Source of the DNA: Burkholderia cepacia GG4
GTDB lineage: Bacteria; Pseudomonadota; Gammaproteobacteria; Burkholderiales; Burkholderiaceae
Direction of reading: 5' to 3'
DNA: 64,000 nt
Assembly (NCBI RefSeq): GCF_000292915.1
Contig: NC_018514.1
Location: 2,294,001-2,358,000, forward strand
Of the stretch, positions 17,627-26,671 are shown one piece after another. The translations under genes were made by a program, and so were the position numbers. Positions within the stretch are counted from its first letter, which is position 1; every line of letters starts with the position of its first letter. The notes beneath the pieces were generated by a model. It was given only the letters and a program-made list of their open reading frames with translations. It was not told the DNA's origin and did no database searches.

Positions 17627-19159
17627 ATGGATGCAAAAATCCAGCCTGATTCAGGCACCGACAGTGACGTAAGCCTCCTCCACAAGATGGGCTACGCGCA
17701 GGAACTGTCGAGACGCATGAGCGGTTTCTCGAACTTCGCCGTGTCGTTTTCGGTGATCTGCATTCTGTCGGGCGGCATCACGGCGTTTCAACTGGCGTTT
17801 TCCGCCGCCGGCGGCGCATCGATCGGCCTGGGCTGGCCGCTCGGCTCGCTGTTCGCGCTGATCGTCGCGGTGTCGATGTCGCAAATCGCGTCCGCGTTTC
17901 CGACGGCGGGCGGCCTCTACCACTGGGGCGCGATCCTCGGCGGAAAGAAATGGGGGTGGATGACGGCGTGGCTCAATCTGATCGGCCTGATCTTCGTGAT
18001 CGCCGCGATCAATTTCGGTACCTACGATCCGTTCTTCAAAACCCTGATCGCACCGATGTTCGGCGTCAGTCCCGACAGCCTGACCTGGTGGCATCAGACG
18101 GCGTTCATCACGATCATCACCCTCTCGCAGGCGATCCTGAACGCACGCGGCATCAAGATCGCCAGCAAGATCACCGACCTGTCGGGCTATCTGATCTTCG
18201 TCGTGACGATCGCGCTGGTCGTGTCGCTGCTGGTCTACTCGCCGGTCGCGTTCGACCTGCATCGGCTGGTCACCGTCACCAACTTCACGGGCGTCGACGG
18301 CGGCGCATGGCCGAAACAGAGCACACCGCTCGCGTTCCTGTCCGGCCTGCTGCTGGTGACCTACACGATCACGGGCTTCGACGCATCCGCCCACACGTCG
18401 GAAGAGACGCACGACGCGGCGAAGAACGTACCGCGCGGCATCATCGGGTCGGTGTTCTGGTCCGCGGTGTTCGGCTACGTGATGGTGTGCGCGTTCGTGC
18501 TGGTCATGCCGGACCTGACCGCCGCGATGAAACAGGGCACCGGCTTCTTCGAAGCCATCCTCGCACCGATCCCGAAGACCTTGCGCGTCTGCCTCGAGCT
18601 CGCGATGTTCTTCATCAACTACGTGTGCGGCCTCGCCGCGATCATGTCGACGTCGCGCATGATGTATGCGTTTGCGCGCGACGGCGGGCTGCCGGCGTCG
18701 AAGCTGTTGCGCAGCGTGAATCAGCATCACCGGACGCCCGGCCCCGCGATCTGGACGTGTGCGGTGCTCGCGATCGTCGTCACGTTGTACGGCGACGCGT
18801 TCTCGGTACTGAGCGCGGGCAGCGCCGTGTTCCTGTTCATCTCGTATGCGATGCCGATCGGCTCGGGGATGTTCGCCGAAGGACGCACGTGGACCGAAAA
18901 GGGCCCGTTCCAGCTGGGCATCTGGTCGAAACCGTGCGCGTTGCTCGCGCTGATCGGCGCCTGCGTGCTCGCGTACGTCGGCATCCAGCCGCCGAACGAG
19001 AAGGTGCTCTACGTGCTCGTCGCGTTCGTGGCCGTGCTGATGGTGATCTGGTACGGCTTCGGCGTGCGCCACTCCTTCGCCGGGCCGCCGGTGCTCAAGG
19101 ACACGCGCAACGACGAGCGGATTCGCGAACTCGAGGCGAACGTCGATCCGACGGTGTGA
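17627..19159 (+). CDS. APC-superfamily amino acid/amine permease
   Basis: 510 residues, with GGAG 5 bases before the ATG at 17627. About 12 membrane segments. The N-terminus SGFSNFAVSFSVICILSGGITAFQ, the consensus region FPTAGGLYHWGAILGGKKWGW and the SEETHDAAKNVPRGII loop are typical of the bacterial GABA/choline/polyamine-type permeases in the APC family. The substrate is probably an amino acid or small amine. It stands alone and is followed by an inverted-repeat terminator that it shares with the convergent glyA. Confidence 0.9.
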   Translation: MDAKIQPDSGTDSDVSLLHKMGYAQELSRRMSGFSNFAVSFSVICILSGGITAFQLAFSAAGGASIGLGWPLGSLFALIVAVSMSQIASAFPTAGGLYHWGAILGGKKWGWMTAWLNLIGLIFVIAAINFGTYDPFFKTLIAPMFGVSPDSLTWWHQTAFITIITLSQAILNARGIKIASKITDLSGYLIFVVTIALVVSLLVYSPVAFDLHRLVTVTNFTGVDGGAWPKQSTPLAFLSGLLLVTYTITGFDASAHTSEETHDAAKNVPRGIIGSVFWSAVFGYVMVCAFVLVMPDLTAAMKQGTGFFEAILAPIPKTLRVCLELAMFFINYVCGLAAIMSTSRMMYAFARDGGLPASKLLRSVNQHHRTPGPAIWTCAVLAIVVTLYGDAFSVLSAGSAVFLFISYAMPIGSGMFAEGRTWTEKGPFQLGIWSKPCALLALIGACVLAYVGIQPPNEKVLYVLVAFVAVLMVIWYGFGVRHSFAGPPVLKDTRNDERIRELEANVDPTV

Positions 19160-19184
19160 AGCGACACCTGCTCGCACACAGCGC

Positions 19185-19221
19185 AAAAAATCCGGCTCGC
19201 GGTTTGCGAGCCGGATTTTTT
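19185..19221. terminator. Bidirectional intrinsic terminator between permease and glyA
   Basis: AAAAAATCCGGCTCGC and its exact complement GCGAGCCGGATTTTTT flank a 5-base loop, giving a GC stem with a U-run on either strand. It lies 25 bases after the permease stop and about 60 bases after the glyA stop, so it can end both convergent transcripts. Confidence 0.93.
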
Positions 19222-19281
19222 TCATCGCTTCGAACCAGACGAGGTTCAACCGCGTCGGCAGTTGAACCCGAATGCAGTGTC

Positions 19282-20529
19282 TTAGCCGTAAACCGGGAAA
19301 CGCTTGGTCAACTCCGCGACCAGCCCGCGCACGCGCTCGATCGTCGCCGCATCTTCCGGTGCTTCCAGCACGTCGGCGATCAGGTTGCCGACCTTCTCCG
19401 CTTCCGCCGGACCGAAACCGCGCGTCGTCATCGCCGGCGAACCCAGACGGATGCCGCTCGTCACGAACGGCTTCTCCGGATCGTTCGGGATCGCGTTCTT
19501 GTTCACGGTGATGTGCGCCGCGCCCAGTGCCGCTTCCGCTGCCTTGCCTGTGATCTTCTTCGCGCGCAGGTCGACCAGCATCACGTGGCTTTCCGTACGG
19601 CCCGACACGATCCGCAGGCCGCGCTTGACCAGCGTTTCAGCCAGCACGCGCGCGTTCTCGACCACCTTCTCCTGATACGCCTTGAACTCCGGCGACAGCG
19701 CTTCCTTGAACGCCACGGCCTTCGCCGCGATCACATGCATCAGCGGGCCGCCCTGGATGCCCGGGAAGATCGCCGAGTTGATCGGCTTCTCGTACTCCGA
19801 CTTCATCAGGATCACGCCGCCGCGCGGGCCGCGCAGGCTCTTGTGCGTGGTCGTCGTCACGAAGTCCGCGTGCGGCACCGGGTTCGGATACACGCCCGCT
19901 GCGATCAGGCCCGCGTAGTGCGCCATGTCGACCATCAGGTATGCGCCGACCGACTTCGCGATCTTCGCCAGACGCTCGAAGTCGATCTTCAGCGCGAACG
20001 CCGACGCGCCTGCGACGATCAGCTTCGGCTTGTGCTCGTGCGCCAGCTTCTCGGCTGCTTCGTAATCGATGTCTTCCTGCTCGTTCAGGCCGTAGCTGAC
20101 GACGTTGAACCACTTGCCCGACATGTTGACCGGCGAGCCGTGCGTCAGGTGACCGCCGTGCGCGAGGCTCAGCCCCATGATCGTGTCGCCCGGCTTGAGC
20201 ATTGCGAAGAACACGCCCTGGTTCGCCTGCGAACCCGAGTTCGGCTGCACGTTCGCGGCTTCCGCGCCGAACAGCTGCTTCACACGGTCGATCGCCAGTT
20301 GCTCGACCACGTCGACATATTCACAGCCGCCGTAGTAGCGCTTGCCCGGATAACCTTCCGCATACTTGTTCGTGAGCTGCGAGCCTTGCGCGGCCATCAC
20401 GGCCGGGCTCGTGTAGTTTTCCGACGCGATCAGCTCGATGTGGTCTTCCTGGCGGCGGTTCTCGTCCTGAATGGCAGTCCAGAGTTCCGGATCGACGTTG
20501 GCGACGGTGCTGGTGGTGCGATTGAACAT
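19282..20529 (-). CDS. glyA: Serine hydroxymethyltransferase
   Basis: 415 residues, full length. It interconverts serine and glycine with tetrahydrofolate, supplying one-carbon units. Visible elements: [15 protein letters not shown] at the N-terminus, YYGGCEYVD, the PLP lysine in [14 protein letters not shown] (about 225-238), [12 protein letters not shown], and [16 protein letters not shown] near the C-terminus. It is not in a gcv or folate operon; Burkholderia genomes carry more than one glyA and this is probably the second copy. The 5' region holds a long perfect palindrome that may matter for expression. A ribosome site is weak. Confidence 0.97.
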   Translation of the reverse strand: MFNRTTSTVANVDPELWTAIQDENRRQEDHIELIASENYTSPAVMAAQGSQLTNKYAEGYPGKRYYGGCEYVDVVEQLAIDRVKQLFGAEAANVQPNSGSQANQGVFFAMLKPGDTIMGLSLAHGGHLTHGSPVNMSGKWFNVVSYGLNEQEDIDYEAAEKLAHEHKPKLIVAGASAFALKIDFERLAKIAKSVGAYLMVDMAHYAGLIAAGVYPNPVPHADFVTTTTHKSLRGPRGGVILMKSEYEKPINSAIFPGIQGGPLMHVIAAKAVAFKEALSPEFKAYQEKVVENARVLAETLVKRGLRIVSGRTESHVMLVDLRAKKITGKAAEAALGAAHITVNKNAIPNDPEKPFVTSGIRLGSPAMTTRGFGPAEAEKVGNLIADVLEAPEDAATIERVRGLVAELTKRFPVYG

Positions 20530-20596
20530 GATGATTGATCAAAAGAGAGTGATGGAATGACCCCGGTATGCCGGAATGGCCCGGACCCGCGCGAAG

Positions 20597-20619
20597 TCGA
20601 GCGCCGGACCGGCGCTCGA
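20597..20619 (-). repeat. Perfect 11-bp-arm palindrome in the glyA leader
   Basis: TCGAGCGCCGG and CCGGCGCTCGA are separated by a single A, ending about 68 bases before the glyA start. In RNA the loop would have to open the last pairs. There is no U-run, so it is not an intrinsic terminator. It could be a protein site or a leader hairpin. Confidence 0.6.
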
Positions 20620-20752
20620 TGACGTCGACAACCACGCCGCCCCGCGATGCCGGCTGAACGGTTATTCGGCATCGCCATTCCAGCAGACGCAAATGGGTTC
20701 AGATAGAAGGATTACGACAATCCGCTAGGACGCATCGCGCAGCGAACCGGCC

Positions 20753-20790
20753 AAAAAAAATCGAAGGCCCGCATCGCTGCGGAACCTTCG
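20753..20790 (-). terminator. Intrinsic terminator of the FAD-oxidase/SDR operon
   Basis: On the minus strand a hairpin with arms CGAAGGTTCCGC and GCGGGCCTTCG (short bulge) is followed by a run of eight U. It lies 73 bases after the SDR stop and upstream of glyA, which has the same direction, so it insulates glyA from the operon. Confidence 0.9.
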
Positions 20791-20862
20791 ACAGAACTGC
20801 CGTTCCTGGAGAGGTCGTGCCTGCCCTTCGGCTTCTTGCGGATATCGGCGGGATATCGGGGC

Positions 20863-21642
20863 CTAAACAGCGGAAAAACAGTTGTCGACGAACAGGTGGG
20901 TGCCGTTGACGAAGCTCGATTCGTCGGACGCGAGGAACAGCGCGGCGGCGGCCACCTCCGAAGGCTCGCACAGCCGGCCTTGCTGCACCGCGATGGCTGC
21001 TTCGGTCGCGTCCACGCCCATCGCCTGCAGATCCTTCAGCTCGCGCATCCCGTGCGGCGTGCGGATGAACCCGGGCGCCAGCGCGTTGCAGCGGATGCCG
21101 CGGTCGCGGTACTCGACGGCGATCGCGCGCGCGAACATGTGGCACGCACCCTTGGTCGCGTCATACAGCACTTCGCCCGGCGTCGCGCAGACGGCCGAGA
21201 TCGACGACGTGCAGACGATGCTGCCGCGCCCTTTCTCCAGCATCTGCGGCAGCACCGCCTTCGTCATCAGGAACATGCTCTTCACGTTCACGCCCATCAG
21301 CCAGTCCCATTCCGCCTCCTCGATGTCGAGGAACGGTTTGACGATCAGCGTGCCCGCATGATTGAACAGGATGTCCGCATTGCCGTACTGCTTGCGGGCC
21401 GCATCGACCGCGTTCTGCACGTCCGCCTGCTTCGACACGTCGGCGCCGAGGCCGATCGCCTGCAAGCCGGCATCGCGCAGCCGCGCCGCGAGCGTTTCGG
21501 CCGCATCGCCGTCGCGGTCGATGATCGCGACCTTCGCGCCTTGCGCGGCGAACAGTTCGGACGCGGCGCCACCGCATCCGCCGGCGCCGCCGCTCACGAT
21601 GGCGACCTTGCCGGCCAGTCGTCCGTCAATCTTGGCATTCAT
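20863..21642 (-). CDS. Short-chain dehydrogenase/reductase
   Basis: 259 residues. Rossmann fold with a variant glycine motif SGGAGGCGGAASELF (TGxxxGxG position), the NAG-like motif FNHAGTL, and the catalytic Ser-Tyr-Lys in CTSSISAVCATPGEVLYDATKGA. It is likely an NAD-dependent oxidoreductase on an alcohol or sugar. It starts 34 bases after the FAD oxidase stop and forms an operon with it, ended by the terminator at 20753. The pair is divergent from an AraC regulator. The glycine motif and the Asp after the second beta strand (IIDRDGD) suggest NAD rather than NADP. Confidence 0.9.
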   Translation of the reverse strand: MNAKIDGRLAGKVAIVSGGAGGCGGAASELFAAQGAKVAIIDRDGDAAETLAARLRDAGLQAIGLGADVSKQADVQNAVDAARKQYGNADILFNHAGTLIVKPFLDIEEAEWDWLMGVNVKSMFLMTKAVLPQMLEKGRGSIVCTSSISAVCATPGEVLYDATKGACHMFARAIAVEYRDRGIRCNALAPGFIRTPHGMRELKDLQAMGVDATEAAIAVQQGRLCEPSEVAAAALFLASDESSFVNGTHLFVDNCFSAV

Positions 21643-21676
21643 AACGTCGTTCTCCAGTCTGGTTCGTTCGGACCAC

Positions 21677-22924
21677 TCAGCTGAACAGCGTCCGAAGATG
21701 ATCGTTGAGGAAATAGCCTTCGGGGTCCACGCTGCGGCGTAGTTCGCGGAACGCTTCGGCCTTCGGGAACCAGCGATCCACGTCGTCGCGGTTCGTGAAA
21801 TGCAGCTTGCCCCAGTGCGGACGCGAGCCGTAGTCGCGCAGGATGTCGTCGACATCCTTCAGGAACGGCCAGTAGTCGACGCCGTTCGGACCGCCCGAAC
21901 ACGAGATGGTCACGCTGTCCTGCTGGTTGAACGGGCTGATCCACGCCGGATCGCCCTTCGTGAACCGGTATTCGACCGGGAAGATGCAGTCGCGATGCTT
22001 CGTGAGGATCAGGTCGCGCACGCGGCGCAGCGCTTCCTTGCCGTGTTCCGCGGGCACCGCATACTCGAGTTCGTGGAAGTTCGCGACGTAGTGGATCGCG
22101 TAGACCTCGGAGCTGTACGCGATCTTCTCGTGCTCGCCTTCGTAGAACGTGCGCTCGTCGGTGAGGTCCATCACCTTGATCTCGCACACGTCGTAGTCCT
22201 TCTTCGAGTTCGACACCCTGGTGGTGTCGGGCAGGCAGTACAGGTCGCGGCTTTCCGACGTCGGGCACCAGAAGAAACCGAAATGCCGGTGCTTCGCCGC
22301 GAGGTCGTCGTACTTTTCCATCAGCGCTTCGAAGTCCTCGCGCCACACGCGGTCGTGCAGCCAGAACGCGTCGGTTACCTGCAGCGTCAGCTCCGAGACC
22401 ACGCCGAACATGCCGATATTCACCTGCGTCGCGTGCAGCAGGTCGAGGTCCCGCTGGTCGCTCACGTCCATGATCGAGCCGTCCGGGCGGACGATCCGCA
22501 TCCCGACGACCTGCGACGACAGGTTGCTCAGCGTCGTCCCCGTGCCATGCGTGCCGGTCGCCAGTGCACCGGCAATGGCCTGCGAATCGATGTCGCCCTG
22601 GTTGACGAGCGAGAAGCCGATTTCCTTGAGATGACGGGTCACCGCATTGATCCGGGTGCCGGCCTTCACCGTCACGCGCTGCTGCCGCTCGTCGACCGCG
22701 ACGATGCCCTGGTAATCCTTCAGCGACAGCAGCAGGCCACTCGTCGCGACGACCGACGTGAACGAATGTCCCGATCCCGAGCATCGGACGTTCTTGCCCT
22801 GGCTCGTCGCCGCATGCACGAGTTCGGCAATCTCCGCCTCGCTGGTCGGCGATGCCATGTGCGCGGCGACGCACGACTGATTCCCGACCCAGTTCCGCCA
22901 GAATCCGCCACGTGGAAGCTCCAT
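21677..22924 (-). CDS. FAD-linked oxidase of the aldonolactone/alditol oxidase type
   Basis: 415 residues from ATG 22924 with GGAGAG upstream. The N-terminal PCMH-type FAD domain (about 15-180) contains CSGSGHSFTSVV, whose His is the position covalently bound to FAD in aldonolactone and alditol oxidases, and ATGTHGTGTTLSNLSSQV. The C-terminal D-arabinono-1,4-lactone-oxidase-type domain carries FPVEYRFTKGD and RPHWGKLHF. It probably oxidises a polyol, sugar lactone or related alcohol with oxygen. With the SDR it may form a two-step route. The substrate is unknown. Confidence 0.87.
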   Translation of the reverse strand: MELPRGGFWRNWVGNQSCVAAHMASPTSEAEIAELVHAATSQGKNVRCSGSGHSFTSVVATSGLLLSLKDYQGIVAVDERQQRVTVKAGTRINAVTRHLKEIGFSLVNQGDIDSQAIAGALATGTHGTGTTLSNLSSQVVGMRIVRPDGSIMDVSDQRDLDLLHATQVNIGMFGVVSELTLQVTDAFWLHDRVWREDFEALMEKYDDLAAKHRHFGFFWCPTSESRDLYCLPDTTRVSNSKKDYDVCEIKVMDLTDERTFYEGEHEKIAYSSEVYAIHYVANFHELEYAVPAEHGKEALRRVRDLILTKHRDCIFPVEYRFTKGDPAWISPFNQQDSVTISCSGGPNGVDYWPFLKDVDDILRDYGSRPHWGKLHFTNRDDVDRWFPKAEAFRELRRSVDPEGYFLNDHLRTLFS

Positions 22925-23122
22925 CGATGTCTCTCCAGAGGTGCGCCTGCGGCCCTGCGCCGGCAGCCGTGTTCGGTTCGGCCGGCAACGAAGCGGGAGG
23001 CTCCCGGCGCCGGCGCGATGCGTTGCGATGCATTCATGCCAAAGGTATTGCGCCTGCCGGCGTTTCACTATCGGATTTCGGCAAGCGAGGGTTTCCACCG
23101 GGAAAAAGCCTGCCGGGGCTTT

Positions 23123-23149
23123 TTGACCGCCTGGTGCAGCGGCTACAAT
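23123..23149 (+). promoter_or_regulatory. Promoter of the AraC regulator gene
   Basis: TTGACC and TACAAT are separated by 15 bases (16 if TTTGAC is used). The start of transcription would lie near 23156 and give a leader of about 25 bases to the ATG at 23180. Good hexamers suggest constitutive low-level expression. Confidence 0.55.
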
Positions 23150-23179
23150 GAATCGATCCGCCCGCCCCCTCCCGACCCG

Positions 23180-24184
23180 ATGACGCCGTCTGCCGATCCG
23201 AGCGATTTCTCTGGCACCCCGTTGTTTGCGCGAACGGTGGCGTTCTGCGCGTTCACCGATGTGGAAGAGCAGGCGCGGATCTTCGACGGCTGGGACCTGA
23301 ACTACACGCAGATCTCGGGCGGCCTGTTTCACGGCTCGTCATCCATCGTGTCGCTGGGCGGCATCCGGCTGCTGGTCGAAGATCTCGACAAGGTGATCCT
23401 GCAGCAAGGCGCGGTGCCGGCGGATCGCATCGCGGTGGCCGTGCCGCTGGAGCTGGAAGGCCTGGCACGCATGTGCGGCGGCAAGAGCGGGCGCGACAGC
23501 CTGCACGTGTTTTCGAGCCAGCCCGTATTCGAGTTCTACTCGCCCGACCGGCACGTGCTCGTGAACGTCGAGATCGAGCCGGACAAGCTGTCGACGGAGG
23601 CGATGCGCACGCTGGCCGCGTCGCTTCGGGCCCGCACCTTCGCGCCGCTGATCCCGATGGAAACCCATGTCGCGGACCGTCTTCGCGTCCTGTTGCGCAA
23701 CACCATGGCCGCGGCCGCGAAATGCGCGCCGATCGAGGATGTGACGACGCAGGACCGGATCGAACTGCTGGAGCGGACCGTCCTGTATGCGATTTCCGAA
23801 GCGATGACGGTGCCTGCGCCCGACGCGGACGCGCTCGCGACGCGCCCGACGAAGTACTGGTCGCTGGTCAACGCGGTGCAGGAGCGGCTGCAGGATGCGT
23901 CGACCTGTCCGCTGTCGATCGCCGAACTGTGCGTGCAGCTCGGCATCAGCCGGCGGACCGCGCAATACGCGTTCAACGACACGCTCAATCTGAATCCAAT
24001 TGCCTACCTGCGCGCCGTTCGACTGAATCACGTTCGCCGCGCGCTTCGGCTCGGCGAATCCGTGACCTCGGCCGCAACGCAATGGGGCTTCTGGCACCTG
24101 AGCAGTTTTGCGCAGGACTACCGCACGATGTTCGGCGAGTTGCCGTCGGCGACGGCGAGGCGCTACGCGCACCGGGGAAACTGA
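23180..24184 (+). CDS. AraC-family regulator of the FAD-oxidase/SDR operon
   Basis: 334 residues. The C-terminal AraC domain (about 235-330) reads LSIAELCVQLGISRRTAQYAFNDTLNLNPIAYLRAVRLNHVRRAL, then TQWGFWHLSSFAQDYRTMFGELPS. The N-terminal half is an effector domain like that of EutR-type regulators (FDGWDLNYTQISGGLFHGSS). ATG 23180 is the only good start; the frame is open far upstream but antisense to the oxidase. It is divergent from the oxidase with a 255-base gap and is the obvious candidate regulator. Confidence 0.88.
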   Translation: MTPSADPSDFSGTPLFARTVAFCAFTDVEEQARIFDGWDLNYTQISGGLFHGSSSIVSLGGIRLLVEDLDKVILQQGAVPADRIAVAVPLELEGLARMCGGKSGRDSLHVFSSQPVFEFYSPDRHVLVNVEIEPDKLSTEAMRTLAASLRARTFAPLIPMETHVADRLRVLLRNTMAAAAKCAPIEDVTTQDRIELLERTVLYAISEAMTVPAPDADALATRPTKYWSLVNAVQERLQDASTCPLSIAELCVQLGISRRTAQYAFNDTLNLNPIAYLRAVRLNHVRRALRLGESVTSAATQWGFWHLSSFAQDYRTMFGELPSATARRYAHRGN

Positions 24185-24348
24185 GCGTGGTTCGCATGCG
24201 TACGTGTTGCCCGCATGCGTGCTGAGCTTCCATGAAGAAAGCCGCGGCAGAACACGCGCCGCGGCATATCGAAAGCAGGTCGCCGAGGCCGGACGGCCGG
24301 CACCCAACCGGCACCGGCCGCCCGCCTGGACACGACCGCGCTACGCCA

Positions 24349-24765
24349 TCACTCCTGCTGTTCCTGCTGCGCCTGCACCTGCCGCTGCTGGATGAACTGC
24401 CGCACATCGCTCATCGTCACGCGACCGGCGTGCTTCGCATCGATCTCGTCGAAGTGCTTCGCGACAAAACCGAGCCCGCTGCTCTGCGCCTGCGCCTTCG
24501 TCACGGCCGCGCCGTCGCTCAGCACCGTATTGCCGCCGAGCCTCGCGTCGACGCGCTTCTGCGCCTGCTGCTGCAGCGTCGCGCCGGTCGACGGCAGCAC
24601 CGGCGCCACGCGGGTCGAAGGAAAGAACGGACCGTCGACGCCGTGCCCGCCATGCGGCAGCTTCACCGGCGCCACCGCCTGCGGCGGCAGTGCGTAGGCG
24701 CTGCTCATCACGGCGCCGAGGACGATCAACGGAGACATGCGTCGCATCGAATTGATTAGGGACAT
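24349..24765 (-). CDS. Small exported protein with a degenerate EF-hand-like helix-loop-helix
   Basis: 138 residues if started at ATG 24765; an upstream ATG at 24777 would add four residues and neither has a strong ribosome site. The N-terminus has a signal peptide ending around SSAYA/LPPQ. The mature part is Ala/Gln/Pro-rich. A segment near the C-terminus, FDEIDAKHAGRVTMSDVRQFI, resembles an EF-hand with several ligands missing. The tail is almost all Gln/Val/Ala/Glu. It lies 55 bases downstream of the S10 carboxypeptidase gene on the same strand and is probably co-transcribed. No function is known. Confidence 0.65.
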   Translation of the reverse strand: MSLINSMRRMSPLIVLGAVMSSAYALPPQAVAPVKLPHGGHGVDGPFFPSTRVAPVLPSTGATLQQQAQKRVDARLGGNTVLSDGAAVTKAQAQSSGLGFVAKHFDEIDAKHAGRVTMSDVRQFIQQRQVQAQQEQQE

Positions 24766-24820
24766 GATCACTCGCATTCAATGGATGAACAGAGGGTTCC
24801 TTTGACAAGGAGTCCGTCGT

Positions 24821-26671
24821 TTACGGTGCCGCCGCCAGCGTCGTCGCGGCCGTCGCGCCCGGCACGCTGCCGGTCGGCGTGCCGGCCGGGTTTTCGTCCG
24901 GCCAAGGCGGCGGCAGCGTGCGCAGCGTCAGCGCGGTCGGAATCCGCTTGCCCTGGTAGAAGATCTTCAGGTCGCGCTTCATCTGCGGACGGGCCACGTC
25001 ATCCAGATACGTCATGTGCCCGCCCTGGAAGAAGTTCACCTGCAGCTTCGGATTCAGGCCCTTCACCGTCTGCAGGCGCGCGAGCTGCTTTTCGGTGTTG
25101 AAGAACGGCGTCGCCAGGTCGTGCAGGCCGTTTTCCGCGAGCACGTGGAGCTTCGGATTGAGCTGCAGTGCGCCGAGCAGATCGGGGATCGTGTCGGGCA
25201 TCGGCTGGCCGTCGTGCGAGAAGTCCCACACCTGGATGATGTTGTCGTTCAGCGGCAGGTAGGTCGCGTTCGGCGCGGTATAGCCGAGGTAGTCGGGCAT
25301 CTGCGTCGCGAGCGCGTTCGTGAACGGCTGCGAGATCAGGATGTCCGACGGGTCGCCGTCCGCCTGCAGGCGCGGATCGGCGTTCGGCAGCGATACGCGT
25401 CCGTCGTAGCGGCCGATCGTCGTTCCCGGCAGCAGGCTCGTGCCGAACGGATTCGCGTTGAAATACCCGCGCAGCGCCTGCGTCGTCAGGCTCGACGGCA
25501 GCGACCACAGCTTCAGCGTCGCATCGCTCGGGAACACCGGCGTGCCCAGCGCATCCGGAATGCCAAGCTGGCTCAGCACCCACGACTGCGAGTACTGCTG
25601 CAGCTGCTTGTAGATCAGCGTCGTGAACAACTCGGTCTGCAGTGCATACAGATCGGGATTGACTGGCGCCGGCGACACCTGGTTGAAGTACGCCGCGACC
25701 GCCGCATAGCCGGGCAGATAGCCGGCCACGGTATCGGTTTCGAGCAGCAGCCCTTCGGTCGACTGCGTGATCGCCACCGCTTCCACTGCATCCGCGAAGT
25801 AGTTCAGGATCGCCGACTGCAGCACGATCCCCGTCAGGTGCACGCCGGCCGATTCGAGCGCCAGCGCGAGCATGTCGGTACGCGGCGTGCCGTACGATTC
25901 GCCGTACAGGTAGATCGGCGACGTGCCGCGGCTGTTCACGTTCAGGTAGCGCTGGATGAAGTCGCGCATGATGTTCACGTCCGCATCGGAACCCCAGTAC
26001 TTCTGGTTGGTGTTCGGCAAGACGGCTTCCGACAGCCCGGTGCCCGGCGGGTCGATGAACACGAGGTCGGTCGTGTCGATCAGGCTTTCGGCATTGTCGA
26101 CGAGCGGATAGTTCGGCCAGTTGGTGCCGAACAGCGGGTCGGGAGTAGCGACGCGCGTCGGCGCGAACGAGCCGAGCCGCAGCCAGATCGACGACGAGCC
26201 GGGGCCGCCGTTATAGACGAACGTGACGGGGCGCGGCTTGCCGTTCGTGCTCGGCGCGGTATACGCGACATACGACATCGACGCTTCCGCATTGCCGTTC
26301 GCGTCCTGCGCGGTCAGGTGGCCGGTGGTCGTCGTGTAGTTGACCGTCGTGCCGCCGGACTTCCACTGGTAATGCATCACCGCCGCCTTCTCCGAGACTT
26401 GCGTCGCCGCGAGGCCGTCGGTTGCGTTCATCGAATAGGCAACGGAGTCGACGTAAGGCTGGTTCGCCGCCGGCGTCTGATTGCCGGCCGCCTGTTGTGC
26501 GCTGGCCTGCTGGCTGGCGGTGGCCTGCGCGAGGCTCGACGCGCCGACCGACGACGAATCGTCGCCGCCGCAGCCAGCCAGCGCCAGCGTCACGACGGTC
26601 AATACGCCAAGCCCGGCCAGCCGGCCGCGACGGTCGCGGCGGCTGCCGGTACTGCTCCTGTCTGGTTTCAT
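24821..26671 (-). CDS. S10 serine carboxypeptidase-like lipoprotein
   Basis: 616 residues. Lipobox LALAGC with Cys34 followed by a Ser/Ala/Gln-rich linker, so it is likely anchored in the outer membrane facing the periplasm or surface. The peptidase S10 fold follows: the NGGPGSSS oxyanion region (154-161), the nucleophile Ser259 in GESYG, a Asp in NGLHDLATP and the catalytic His in QGGHMTYLDD. Family members remove C-terminal residues at acidic pH. AAGGA lies 6 bases before the ATG at 26671. The only neighbour in the transcript is the small exported protein at 24349. Confidence 0.9.
   Translation of the reverse strand: MKPDRSSTGSRRDRRGRLAGLGVLTVVTLALAGCGGDDSSSVGASSLAQATASQQASAQQAAGNQTPAANQPYVDSVAYSMNATDGLAATQVSEKAAVMHYQWKSGGTTVNYTTTTGHLTAQDANGNAEASMSYVAYTAPSTNGKPRPVTFVYNGGPGSSSIWLRLGSFAPTRVATPDPLFGTNWPNYPLVDNAESLIDTTDLVFIDPPGTGLSEAVLPNTNQKYWGSDADVNIMRDFIQRYLNVNSRGTSPIYLYGESYGTPRTDMLALALESAGVHLTGIVLQSAILNYFADAVEAVAITQSTEGLLLETDTVAGYLPGYAAVAAYFNQVSPAPVNPDLYALQTELFTTLIYKQLQQYSQSWVLSQLGIPDALGTPVFPSDATLKLWSLPSSLTTQALRGYFNANPFGTSLLPGTTIGRYDGRVSLPNADPRLQADGDPSDILISQPFTNALATQMPDYLGYTAPNATYLPLNDNIIQVWDFSHDGQPMPDTIPDLLGALQLNPKLHVLAENGLHDLATPFFNTEKQLARLQTVKGLNPKLQVNFFQGGHMTYLDDVARPQMKRDLKIFYQGKRIPTALTLRTLPPPWPDENPAGTPTGSVPGATAATTLAAAP

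Larger units (their letters stand above)
20530..20862. other. Gene-free 333-bp region upstream of glyA
   Basis: This region holds the terminator of the SDR/FAD-oxidase operon (20753-20790), then about 220 bases that should contain the glyA promoter and leader. A 23-bp palindrome lies within the leader region. I find no coding frame with support and cannot match a known riboswitch. Confidence 0.5.
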
